From Macrostomum hystrix (taxonomy: Eukaryota > Platyhelminthes > Macrostomidae): a stretch of 64,000 bases of DNA. Numbering within the stretch: the first letter of the stretch is position 1; each line of letters starts with the position of its first letter. The notes below the pieces were generated by a model. The model was given only the letters and a program-made list of their open reading frames with translations, was not told where the DNA came from and did no database searches. Location of the stretch: assembly GCA_950097015.1 (NCBI GenBank), contig CATNEN010000038.1, forward strand, positions 20,744,001 to 20,808,000. The letters run 5' to 3'. Position numbers and translations under genes: made by a program. Below, in pieces: positions 39,857 to 52,400 of the stretch.

Positions 39857-42800
39857 TGTTTAGATTTGGTTCCTAACTGTTTCAATCAACTAGACACAGG
39901 CTTTTCTTGTTAGCTGAAAATCAACAACAGTTTAGAATTAAAAGGTGTGTGCCACTAGAACAGCTACACATGACCTTGAAAGAGAGAAAATAGTAAACAA
40001 TTTGGCTGGTGAGACTAGAGACTAGAGCTAGGCATAAATAGCTAAACCAGATAAGCCTTGCCTGGACGGTTTATACATTTAGCTGGGCATGTACATGAAA
40101 ATGCTTGACTTGGGTTTTTTATACTGATAAGGGGCCGGGTTGGTTCGTCAGAATTAGAAAATAACTGAAGCTTTGTAACTTCTTGATTGCATATTTTTTG
40201 GATTAATAATATTTCGAAGAACCTATATGAGCACAGTCTTTTTAGTTCTCGAATGTCAAATATTAATTAAATGTTCTTATCTTCAAGTAAAAATGTATAC
40301 TTTTATTGCTTTCTGATTTGCTGATCCACTAATGTGTGTATTATGAGGCAATTGTAAAACTTGTAATCTACGAGTATATCATAAATTGTTTTATGATATA
40401 CTCTTTGCCCTATACCCTTAGCGTTTAGCTTTCGTTTTGTGTATTAGGTATCAAGTTGTTGTGTTGTCGTGGAAATTGTACTTTTCCAATATTGGCTTGG
40501 ACAGCAAGCGTGCCCTTCATTCTCTGGCCGGTTGTCTGCCCGCCTGCCCACGCGATTCATTATCAACTTCTTCCCCCCAGTCTGGACCAAAACACTGTTG
40601 ATTCACCCGCTATATTTTATCGATCGCAATATTAACCCAGCCACTAAAGGCACCCACAGGGTTCTTCATACCCTTGTTTTCTTCTCTGCTGCCCTCCCCA
40701 CTCTGTCTTATTCCCAGCCAATCATATTTAGCTTGGCTGTTCTGTTATCTATTTGTTTTATCTAGTCCCGTAAACTAAATGGTTTCACTAATAATTTATT
40801 CATTTTATTACATAAGGCTTAATTGATGTTTGATTGTTTTCGCTGCAGCTAATTAAAGCACAGTGAATTAAAAAAGTTATACTTGATTACAGTATTTCAA
40901 CAAGGACCACTAGGAGTAGAGAGTTCACGGACCTCCTAGTTGTCCTTGTAGTATTTATGTACTCGTACATTAGGGCAGAAAAACAAACAATTTATTAGTT
41001 TTAGGTCTAACGCCGCGGATAAATCTGAATTCTGAAGTAAGTACACCAGCTGAATAGCAAAGTTGGGGCATGACTGCGTGCTTATGAATCATTTTCTAAT
41101 GAGTATGAGTAATTAACTAACAGTATTCACCGCTTTTTTTACTAAATTATACGCCTTTCCTGCAAAATAATACTTAACTGATATAAACGCAGAAATTAAA
41201 TAAACACTCTAACAAATGTGCTCGCACAGAAGACCAAATATTTTAAGATTTTTAGAAGCGCTCATTTTATAATTCTCGCAGAAGCTCAAAGTTTATGAAT
41301 TAATAAACAAAAATGTGTATTTTTGCATACTCGTTTATATTATCAAAGTATCAATAATTTGCACAGTTCACATTGATGGCTTTAAATAACCAAATATGAA
41401 GTAAAACATATATCAGAGATTGCGAATCGATGCGCATAAACGTTGAGATTAAGGGGGGCTTGAGAACAGGGGCTAGCTAAATGTCTGCTATTCCAGAAGC
41501 TCTTGAATAATAAAACTCAGCTGATAGCAAAAAGCAACTGAAAAATAGAGCGAGAAAAGTTAGGAAAAAAAAGTAAAAAAACAAGGTGACAAAACTAAAC
41601 AATGCTTGTATTACAGGAGACAAACTAAATGAAACGAACCATCAATAAACAAACTAAAATTGTTACTAGTACAATACATTGTGAAAAGTAAACAGTTTAG
41701 CTGTTCCAATACGCTTCAGTTACGAATTGATGATGATGACAATATTTTGTTTATCCACACAAGGGCGCATTTGAAAATTAGAAAATTTAAAGTAGAAATG
41801 TTTTTAGAATATTAGTTATTACTAAATCAAACACAACAATTAAAATACTTAAATAATGCTTCAGCTAGCCAGCCAATTTGTGGAATATCTGGCAAAGACA
41901 GCAGTTAAACAATATAAATCGATATTTGTGTATCACAATGAATATGCAATCATCAAACTAAATGGCAGATTATACAACAATCCACATGTCTAACTAATTG
42001 TCTGGATTTCGAAGAACAAAACATGTTATTGCAGCGATAGGATAATAATAGTAATAATAGTTTTAATACTAAACATATGATTAAATCACAAGCTATTATC
42101 TGCCACAATAGCATTCATTAGAGAGTTGTGGAGGAAAACTCAATTTAACGGACACAGCAGCTGCAGCAACAATAATACAACTAACCTTGATTATCACAAT
42201 AATTATTTTTCTCACAGGAGACACATTCTAATAAAGAAATAGAATGAATTTTTCATTGAATCCTATTCACATTATATATTGCACATGATGATAAACTGTT
42301 AATGTGTTTGCGACTAAATCGAACGGACAAGAAAAAAAGAACTATAAATAAACTGTTTATATTGCTTTTTAGGATGTCATTGCAGAATAATGAACATAAT
42401 GTTTGTCTTTTGCGTCTCAATTTGCTGACATTATTCAGTGCGTTAAAATAGCAAAACAATTCACAAATTGATCCTTTACATATTACACACTACTAATAGT
42501 AAGAGTTATCAACCAAAAAGGTTTATTAAAAAAACATTAAGCCATTAAAAAGTCGCTCGTGACCTGTTTTCCAGCATAGCTGAAATATAATATTATACCT
42601 GTCTCTTTCCTAATTAGTCCCATGCTCCCTGTATTATATCCTTATCTAATCCCTTTTTTGTCTCATTTCTTCTTATCAGTTCCTTGTTGTAGTTATATAT
42701 GAGGTATTTATATTGTAAAATATTTTACAGCATAATTAAGTCTTTAAGGCGTTTATCAGGGTTTGAGTATTCTGGTTTTTTCTAAAGCTTAAGTCTTTAA

Positions 42801-43199
42801 AGTTTTCTTGAGAACCAATTAGTATAAAAAAAAATAAGTGACAAAACAATAGCAAAGTATAACAACAGTATAAATCCGAGACAAAGAGAGAGGAAGTCAC
42901 ATTAAATAAAAGTTTATAAACAAGGGATAGAAATTGTGCTCATTAAGTTTTTGTGTCACAACACTAACTAAATAGATGCGAATGTTTCCGAACAAAAAAT
43001 TAAATATCAATAAAAAGCAAATACAGCCGCTTGCTTATCTAAGAAGAGGCTATAGAATTCTGTAACAATATTAGCATATGCTTTTTAAAGACAATGATTA
43101 ACTAGCTTGAATTTTCCTAATGCGCTACTTACTACAGGTAGACAAAAGTAGACAAAAAGTACATAAAGTACATTCCTTGCATTTATACTAGTAATATAT
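39857..43199. other. Intergenic between ALDH8A1 5' end and RhoGAP 3' end
   Basis: About 3.3 kb, AT-rich, with no convincing coding frame; 40469-40765 and 42253-42459 have no domain. The right part may be a long 3' UTR of the RhoGAP gene. The left part should contain the ALDH8A1 promoter. Confidence 0.5.
40905..40955. repeat. Small hairpin
   Basis: ACAAGGACCACTAGGAG and CTCCTAGTTGTCCTTGT are inverted copies with one mismatch around a loop of about 18 nt. Confidence 0.6.
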
Positions 43200-43408
43200 C
43201 TAAAAGTTTGTAACCTCGTTTGAGTCCACAGCAGAGAAAGTTGAATGACCCATTCTCTTGATGGCAGTGGTGCTAGCAGTGGTAGCAGCAGCGGCAGCAG
43301 ATTGGCCAGAAGGTAGAAAAGTTGAACTAGACGAGTCCACGGACCCGGTGCTGCTCTGACCACCGATAGACGGCTCGCGAACGTGCGATCGGCTTGAGAT
43401 TGTAGATG

Positions 43409-43439
<31 letters not shown>

Positions 43440-46400
43440 AGGCGGTAGCGGCGCTTGAGGCTTCCTATGACGAACGGGGGATTGCAGTAGCTGCTGCTGC
43501 TGCTGCGGTGTTTGCGTGTGCTGTGTGCCTCCGCCGACTGAGCCGGAGTGGGAGCGTGTACTAAAAGTTTGAATCGATAGGTTTCACAAATGAGTAAATT
43601 AGCCACAACATTATTACGTTAATACGTTACTAAAAGTAGCGCTACTTACAGTATCTGTTTCATCATTATAGTTTCAGTATGATAAAATGTTAGGGCGCAG
43701 AAATGTACTACTTGGAAAAAAGTAGTATATCCAACTCTAGTGCGATAATCTGACTAGATCTCGACTGGTTGTGTATAAATATGAGCACTAATTTTCTCAT
43801 TTTTATTACACACCCGTCTATGCGTACTTGCTTACGATTCGATTCGAATGATTTTAACACATGCGATGCAATTGTATGAAATCAGAGATTTAATATAAAA
43901 AAACTAATTTTAGTCGCATTTGCACTTTCAACAACAGATTGAGTCTACGAACAATGTCCAGTAGATTATTATTAGAGAGAATTTAGCTAAAGTCGTCTAT
44001 GGTTAAAATTGTCGTAATTGTTGTTAATCTGACACTTGCTTTGCTATGTCAAGCTACTTGACATTTGCTATTTGCTTTTTCAAATAATATATTTCATTAC
44101 AAGAGCTTCTTAGAACTAAATATACACATCATTTCTCTTTCATAATTCCAAGTGCTTTTCTATGCTATTTTTAGAACCTTAGCCATAGACAGCTAGAATG
44201 CATTTTATGCACCAACCTAAATGCACTCTAAAGGCCAATTACGAGTACCATTATTTGCACAAAAATGTTTCGGTCATGTACGCTTTAAAACGGGTTTAAA
44301 AATTTCATACGCAGATTAAAGAAAATAACTGAATACCTGACTGACAAAGACTTGGGTTTGTTGCGTCTTAGCAACAACTGTCTATGGAGGCTAGAAAAAC
44401 GGGGTAATATAAATTAGGAATAGTTTTAGCACAGCAATACCATAGTTCATTCACCATAAGCAAAGAGCATTTTAAAGTTGAAATTTCATCATTCCGAGAG
44501 GTCGAGAGTTCCAGTCGCAGGCAAATGTAAACAAATAGGTGCGGCGCCCTCCAACCCAGTCCATGGACTGAAAAGCAGTACACTGCCTGTGCCATTGGCT
44601 ATAAATCTAGCTCTTTTAGGGTAGGTTTAATTAAATATTTATGATTAAAAACGCACACAAGCATCACATGTAGATCAATCTGCACACACTCTATACTTAC
44701 AGCCACACACACACACACACACACGCTTTGTTTTAACGATATATAGCATAGTTGGCGATAAATGCAACAAAAAAACAAAACAAGCTAGCAAAAACCTATT
44801 TTTTTTCAGTTACGCACTGAGTTAAAGTATGCAGAACATGATTTGGAGCTGAAAAATAAAATAATTGTTCTCCATTTTTGTTAAAAAAAGTATTCCGATG
44901 AGCAAAGTAAAACGGCACACGGAGCAGTTTAGAAAGAAAATAATTTAATGGATAACTAAATGTTTGAAAGTTAATTATTAAAATAATATTGCTTCTGTAG
45001 TCTATGGCCTATACTGCTATTGAATGGACTACCAGTATTTAGTCTATTCAGTATTTTTAGTGAAGTATATAATAAAACGTCACAGTAAATTAAGTACGAG
45101 TAATTTGATATAGTGTATAAATAGTGTGGTCATAACTATAAATATTAAACAATAAGTATTACTGAACAAATGAATCAGCAACTCGATTAAACATAAAATT
45201 GTTCTTGAATAATACGACTATTAAGATTTATTGTTAAGGAAACGTCTAATTTTATCGAAACGTTGGATAACACAACTTTCTCGCTGCTCCTAAAAGTACA
45301 CAGACCTCAGTTTTCTTCTAAAGCTGCTGGTAGCCTTTAGAAAAGTGGTCAAACGTTTGACGTGACCATTATTTCTGCAACGATAATTAACGCAATAGGC
45401 GGAAATCAGCGATGCGTTATATGGTGCTACCGATTATTAGCAAATTTAAATTAAAATGATTTAGCAAAGCACAGGAAAGCACAACAACAAATGCAACAAC
45501 AATTGCAGAAGACTAAACCTATTGCATCTAGCTGAAAACAATATACTTGTAAGAGCAAAGCGTAGAGGCGAATAAAAATGCTAACTAAATAGTAAACTAC
45601 TGAATATATACTTAGTGAGTGAGTAGTAAATAAGGTAATTAATGTGAAATCAAAATGACTCACTCGGCAGATCGGGCACTGCTAGCTGCAGCAGCAGCTT
45701 CGCTACCGTCCCCAATGGTGGTTGTAGACACAGACAGTGAATGCTGCTGCAACAACTGGTGCTGCTGTTGAAAATCGTTGCTTGCCTGCGTTGGCATAGC
45801 AACAGCGCCGACGCAAGGCGCTTCAGCCGAGGTTGGCGACTGAGCCGGCGGTATGGACAGGTTGCTAGGCAAATTCATGAATTTTGGCTCTGGAGGAGGG
45901 GGAAGAATGGGAAGCCGATTTATTGACTATATAGAATTAGTATGCATCATACTACTAGGGCTGTTAGTAGTGATATGTACGCAAAACAATACATTTGGAA
46001 GACGACATGATTTGAATACTTATATACGGTTGATTTTAACGCAATAATTTTCGGCTCTTAAATGAAAGACTAAGAAAAGAAGTGAATTAGGATAGAAATC
46101 AACTCAAAGACATATCACACTCAGGTATTAAGATTTTTGCTGTACATTATATAATAAATTACAAACTTCAAAGTACCTATGTCCCTATTGTGCAGACTTT
46201 AAAACACGACAATTAAAACGGTGAAAACAAATACAAAAACACGACAAATACACAAATATATACAAAATTTGGGATAAAAAAGGGGAATATTTCTAACCAA
46301 GCTAGGTTAGAATATTTCCTAGGATTATCTAGGATTTTTAGTTAAGAATATGACACCACACAAATAGGACTAAGACTAATGATTAATACCGAATGGAGTA

Positions 46401-49400
46401 GTACAAAGGTTACTACTATTGAGGTTGCTCATTGATCGCAGGCGTTGCTGATTATTGGCGGCGAAATCGGACGGCGGCGAACGAAGATCTGTGATCGAAA
46501 TTGACACATTAGATATTAAAAAACAATAAGAATACGCACATGCTTAGCAGGGTTTTTGTATACTTTAACTAAAGGAAATAAATGATAAGTTTGGTAATGA
46601 ATCACAATTGTCAAACGAACTATAAGCTAACGACTTCATTACTGATGCTAATATGCCAGACAGTTGAAAGCGAAGAATTACACATTCAAGCTGTGGAGAT
46701 CTAGCGGTGCCCATATATACTTCTGCAAGGATTCTGACTAAGAATTCTACAACGATTCTGTATACAATTTATGCTACGATTCTAACTACGATTCTGGCTG
46801 CGAATCCTGCTACGATTCTGGCTGCGAATCCTGCTACGATTCTGGCTGCGAATCCTGCTACGATTCTGGCTGCGAATCCTGCTACGATTCTGGCTGCGAA
46901 TCCTGCTACGATTCTGGCTGCGAATCCTGCTACGATTCTGGCTGCGAATCCTGCTACGATTCTGGCTGCGAATCCTGCTACGATAATACTATTAGTAGCA
47001 ATATTAATAAGTATTGTAAATGAGGTAAACAAACAATAGGTTGACAACAAAAACCGCAAGCCCAGAGAGGAACAACAAAGACTTTACTAAGATTTTACAA
47101 GCACACCTCAAATTAAGTAACAGACGCAGACAACAAAATTTTTTTGAGGAAAAGCTACTACAATAAAGCAGGATGGTAAGGTGAAAACAAAAGCTAATAT
47201 CTAATAATTAGGCGGAGGAAGTGTAACGCAAAAGGTAAGCGCATTCTATGAGCTAGCAGAGGCAAAGCAAGGACCGCGATTGTAGACCTTTGAATCTCGT
47301 CAATCGCGGACTATCGACACCGCCAGATGCACTATTAGTTGACGAAGAAGCTCCAAGAGAGGCGGATTTCAACAGGTGACCTTCAAATATACTGCGCGCC
47401 TGTTTCACAAAATCGTGACTGGCAGTGCCAGAGCTACCAACCACGGCGGCTAAATTAGGATTAACCGGCAATGGCTGCAAAGGCCGATCTAGACGGCCTA
47501 GCGATCTATCTAGGCGAGGCTGCTGCTGACTACTGGACTGGCTGGGGCCTGAACTAACGGATGCAGCCGGAACAGACGAGGCGCCAGCTGCAGCGTCGGC
47601 CGCGGCTGCGACTCCGTTGCTACGCAAAGCGTGCAAAGTAAACGCCGTGTCGTATAGATCGGTGTGAAAACTCTTCGTAGAAAATTTCTGTCCACCACTA
47701 CTACTATTAGTAGCGGAAGAGTCGAACGCGCCGAAATTAGTCGGCGTGCCAGGATCGGCAGCACCAACTCCGGCGGTTGACGACGAAGCGAATGAGGCGG
47801 CGCCCAGACTTCTCTCTGAGTCGCGTCTGAGCGGATGCTGCTGCTGACTGCGATGCGACAGTGAGCCAACTGGGGCTACTGGCAAGGGAGTTGGGTCTTA
47901 CAGGGGAAATCAGGCGACAACGAGGAGGGAGAGAGAGGTAGGATAGGTTAATTATGTCAAATGACGGCTATTGAAACAGTATTTTTAACACGTCTGCCTC
48001 TTGCACCAAGGTCCCTGAGCTCGATTCCGCGGCGAGGTCATATTCGGTGCCGCGGAGACAAGCTTTTGGGGATGCCGTTCAATTTTCGCCCTTAAGGACC
48101 AACCTCCAATGGACAAGTGAGAGACTGTGCGCTGCCTGACGATGAGAAATTCAGGGCAGATATACACACCTGTGTGAGTCTAGCGTCACCAAATTATGTG
48201 CAATAATATGCAGCTCTCTTGCAAATATTTTCACATTTTTATGCACAAGAAAATCAATTGTAACAGCTGTAAAAATAGGGTGCATGTGCCAGTTTCAGGG
48301 ACTGGAATGCATTTACACTGCTTTTGGAAGCGCTGTGCACCCTGGACTGTGCATCTATTTAATTCAATATTTACATATATCAGTGACTTTCATAGAAATT
48401 AAAAGACGTCTTTTCTTTCTATGCGTCCATTGGTAGAGTCAGAATTGATACAATTCGCATATTAATATCTCTGATTAGAATCATTAGTCAACAATTGAAA
48501 CACTTCCGGAATGGGCGCAGCAGCAGAAACTGCCAGCACTAACCACATACGGACCCGTCTATTAGAAGGCGAAATTTTTTCTACAGGTAGCGAAATAATT
48601 CAACTGCCACTACATTTGTACAGTACTTATTCCAGTGCATGACTGTGTGAGTGTAAATTAACAATAAAAAAATTATTACGTCTCAGAAAAGAATTTACTC
48701 ATAAGAAATTCACTCACCTTCGCTGCCGAAACAAAACTCCTGATGTACAATGAGATTCTCAACAATTAGTGTGCCCAAATTGGCGCTATGCAAATCGTCA
48801 TAGTTAGGCGCCGATGCAGTTGTGCTTCCAGGAATGCCGGTTAGGGTCGCCGAACTGCCATTGGCTGGGAGGGTGGCAGCTCCCTACAATAGGGACAATA
48901 AATTGACGATGTTGATGCGGTGCCTTTATTAATCAATACGGTGGATTAATAAGGGGGTTTGAGCAATTGGCGACAGTGTATTGACCATGGCATTTAGACA
49001 AATCACATGACACTAAGGTGGTATGGCTTATAACCAATCAGGTGACACGTAGGTGGAATGGCTTATAACCAGGTGGCTTATATCAGGTGACACTTAGGTG
49101 GAATGGCTTATAACCAATCAGGTGACACTAAGTTGGAATGGCTTATAACCAATCAGGTGACACTTAGGTGGAATGGCTTATAACCAATCAGGTGACACTA
49201 AGGTGGAATGGCTTATAACCAATCAGGTGACACTTAGGTGGAATGGCTTATAACCAATCAGGTGACACTTAGGTGGAATGGCTTATAACCAATCAGGTGA
49301 CACTAAGGTGGAATGGCTTATAACCAATCAGGTGACACTAAGGTGGAATGGCTTATAACCAATCAGGTGACACTTAGGTGGAATGGCTTATAACCAATCA

Positions 49401-52400
49401 GGTGACACTAAGGTGGAATGGCTTATAACCAATCAGGTGACACTAAGGTGGAATGGCTCATAACCAATCAGGTGACACTTAGGTGGAATGGCTTATAACC
49501 AATCAGGTGACACTTAGGTGGAATGGCTTATAACCAATCAGGTGACACTAAGGTGGAATGGCTTATAACCAATCAGGTGACACTTAGGTGGAATGGCTTA
49601 TAACCAATCAGGTGACACTAAGGTGGAATGGCTTATAACCAATCAGGTGACACTAAGGTGGAATGGCTTATAACCAATCAGGTGACACTTAGGTGGAATG
49701 GCTTATAACCAATCAGGTGACACTAAGGTGGAATGGCTTATAACCAATCAGGTGACACTAAGGTGGAATGGCTTATAACCAATCAGGTGACACTAAGGTG
49801 GAATGGCTTATAACCAATCAGGTGACACTAAGGTGGAATGGCTTATAACCAATCAGGTGACACTAAGGTGGAATGGCTCATAACCAATCAGGTGACACTT
49901 AGGTGGAATGGCTTATAACCAATCAGGTGACACTAAGGTGGAATGGCTTATAACCAATCAGGTGACACTTAGGTGGAATGGCTTATAACCAATCAGGTGA
50001 CATGAGGTGGTGAGGGTCATTACCAATCAGGTGACACTAGATTAGTAAGGTTAATGACCATGTGGGAGTGTGCAAATAATGGTGATTTTAGAAGTACAAA
50101 AAGTCAATAAAAAATCACCTGCAGTTGTTGCGCCACAGTGCCAACAATATTGGGCCCAATGCAGATGCCTAAATTCTTCGGCGACATTTTATTTCTCTCC
50201 TGCCTATCGCAGACTAGAGACAGAAATTTGATCAGATGGCGCAGATTTTCGTAATACTGCGGCTGCCTGCGGTGCAATTCGGAGCAGCAGCTGTGCAGAG
50301 CCATCCGACGTTCGTCTGAGCTGGCGAAAGCGCAGGCTTTCTTCCAGTCTGGCAGCAGGGATTGACCAATCAGAGGTTCGGGCAGCTGTTTCAGGTATTT
50401 CTTTAGGGCGCCGCAAATTGAGGCGCTATCGTAGCGGCTGATTTCAGTCTCGGCTTGCATAACGTCTAGGAAGGATTCGAGTTTCTGAACCGAACTAGTT
50501 GGCCCGTTGACTCGGAACAAGCCCTGGGCAGGTGGGAGGAAGTGGGAATAATTCTAGCTCACTATCATTATCAGTTACAGAATTAGGCTTCAACAATTAT
50601 AAAACACTTTTGCAAGACTATTGCACAATATCATACTCATCAATACTGCTTGACCAATCAGAGAAGACCCTGCCCAATAATACAGCTTGACCAATCAGAG
50701 AAGACCCTGCCCAATAATACAGCTTGACCAATCAGAGAAGACCCTGCCCAATAATACAGCTTGACCAATCAGAGAAGACCCTGCCCAATAATACAGCTTG
50801 ACCAATCAGAGAAGACCCTGCCCAATAATACAGCTTGACCAATCAGAGAAGACCCTGCCGAATAATACAGCTTGACCAATCAGAGAAGACCCTGCCCAAT
50901 AATACAGCTTGACCAATAAGAGAAGACCCTGCCCAATAATACAGCTTGACCAATCAGAGAAGACCCTGCCCAATAATACTGCTTGACCAATCAGAGAAGA
51001 CCCTGCCCAATAATACTGCTTGACCAATCAGAGAAGACCCTGCCCAATAAAACTGCTTGACCAATCAGAGAAGATCATGTCCATCAATATTGATTTACCA
51101 ATCGGTGAAGACACTACCCAACGACATTGCTTGACCAATCAGTGAAGACTCGACTATTAATACTTGCTTGACCAATTAGAGAAGACCCAAGCGTCAATAC
51201 TTGTTTAACAAATCAGAGAAGAGCGTATTAGACTAGTAATTTGACAGCAATAAAAAGGGTAAATAAAATAAAGAAATTCACAGAAATCTAATCAGCTTCT
51301 CAAACCTCTTCGTCCATGATATCGTCTCTTCGAAGAGCAGCGGTGCACACGTCGATAACGTAGGCGATGCGGCGCCCAGTTCTAGCCAGATGATCGCCAA
51401 GCGGTGTGCCGTAACAAGGCCCAGATAATTTAGTGATGCGAGACACTTCAGCTTGAAGGTAGGGCAGCTGTTTCTCCAAATGGCCCAGGCAGTTTTTATG
51501 ATAGTTGAGACGAGCCTGCATGAGCTGTAGGAGCTGCTGACAGTGCGCGGGCTTCTCGCCCTGAAGCGAATTTAGCTGCACTATGTAGGCGTCGCGCTCT
51601 TTGCGCTCCTCATTTTCGCGAGTGGACACTTCCAGTTGTAGCTCACCTGGATTGATTTATTATTACGTACGGTGTACACGACGGCAAGAATAAGTGGCAA
51701 AAATCAGTAGTCCTGTCATAATAATAATAACTGGTTACACCTTCCTCAATCGGGCCAGATGTGCAGCTTACAGCACAGCCGCAGCTATTGCGCGGCGCAT
51801 TTGAAGTCTGCATACAGCTTTTCAGTCCATGGACTGGGGGGGGGCGCCACACTGAGCTTCAATTACCCCAGCTAATACAGGTGCCCGCTTAACAGATGAT
51901 TGTGATGAGAGCGTCTCTAAAGGAACGGGTGTGGGAAGAGAGCGGCCTGAAGGAACGGAGAGTGAAAAGAGAGCGGCCCTGAGGGACCAGGTGTGAGAAG
52001 AGGGCGACCCTGAGGGACCAGGTGTGAGAAGAGAGCGGCCCTGAGGGACCAGGTGTGAGAAGAGAGCGGCCCTGAGGGACCAGGTGTGAGAAGAGAGCGG
52101 CCCTGAGGGACCAGGTGTGAGAAGAGAGCGGCCCTGAGGGACCAGGTGTGAGAAGAGAGCGGCCCTGAGGGACCAGGTGTGAGAAGAGAGCGGCCCTGAG
52201 GGACTGGGGATGAGAAGGGAGCGGCCTTGAAGGAACGGGTGTGAGAAGAGCGGCCCTGAAGGACCAGGTGTGAGAAGAGAGCGGACTTTATTTGTAGTAG
52301 CGAGCATTGAATGAAAGGAGCGGTCCTAAGAGACCAAATTAAAAGCAACTGACGTACCAACAGCATCGGAGCCGCCTCCGCCACCGCCGCCACCGCTAGA

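Noticed and set aside
46769-47059. Frames of repeated AANPATIL on one strand and GFAARIVA on the other
   Set aside because: Both strands are open over the same 24-bp array in a RhoGAP intron.
48985-50040. CRISPR-like appearance of regularly spaced repeats
   Set aside because: The units are contiguous tandem repeats without unique spacers, and the DNA is an animal intron.
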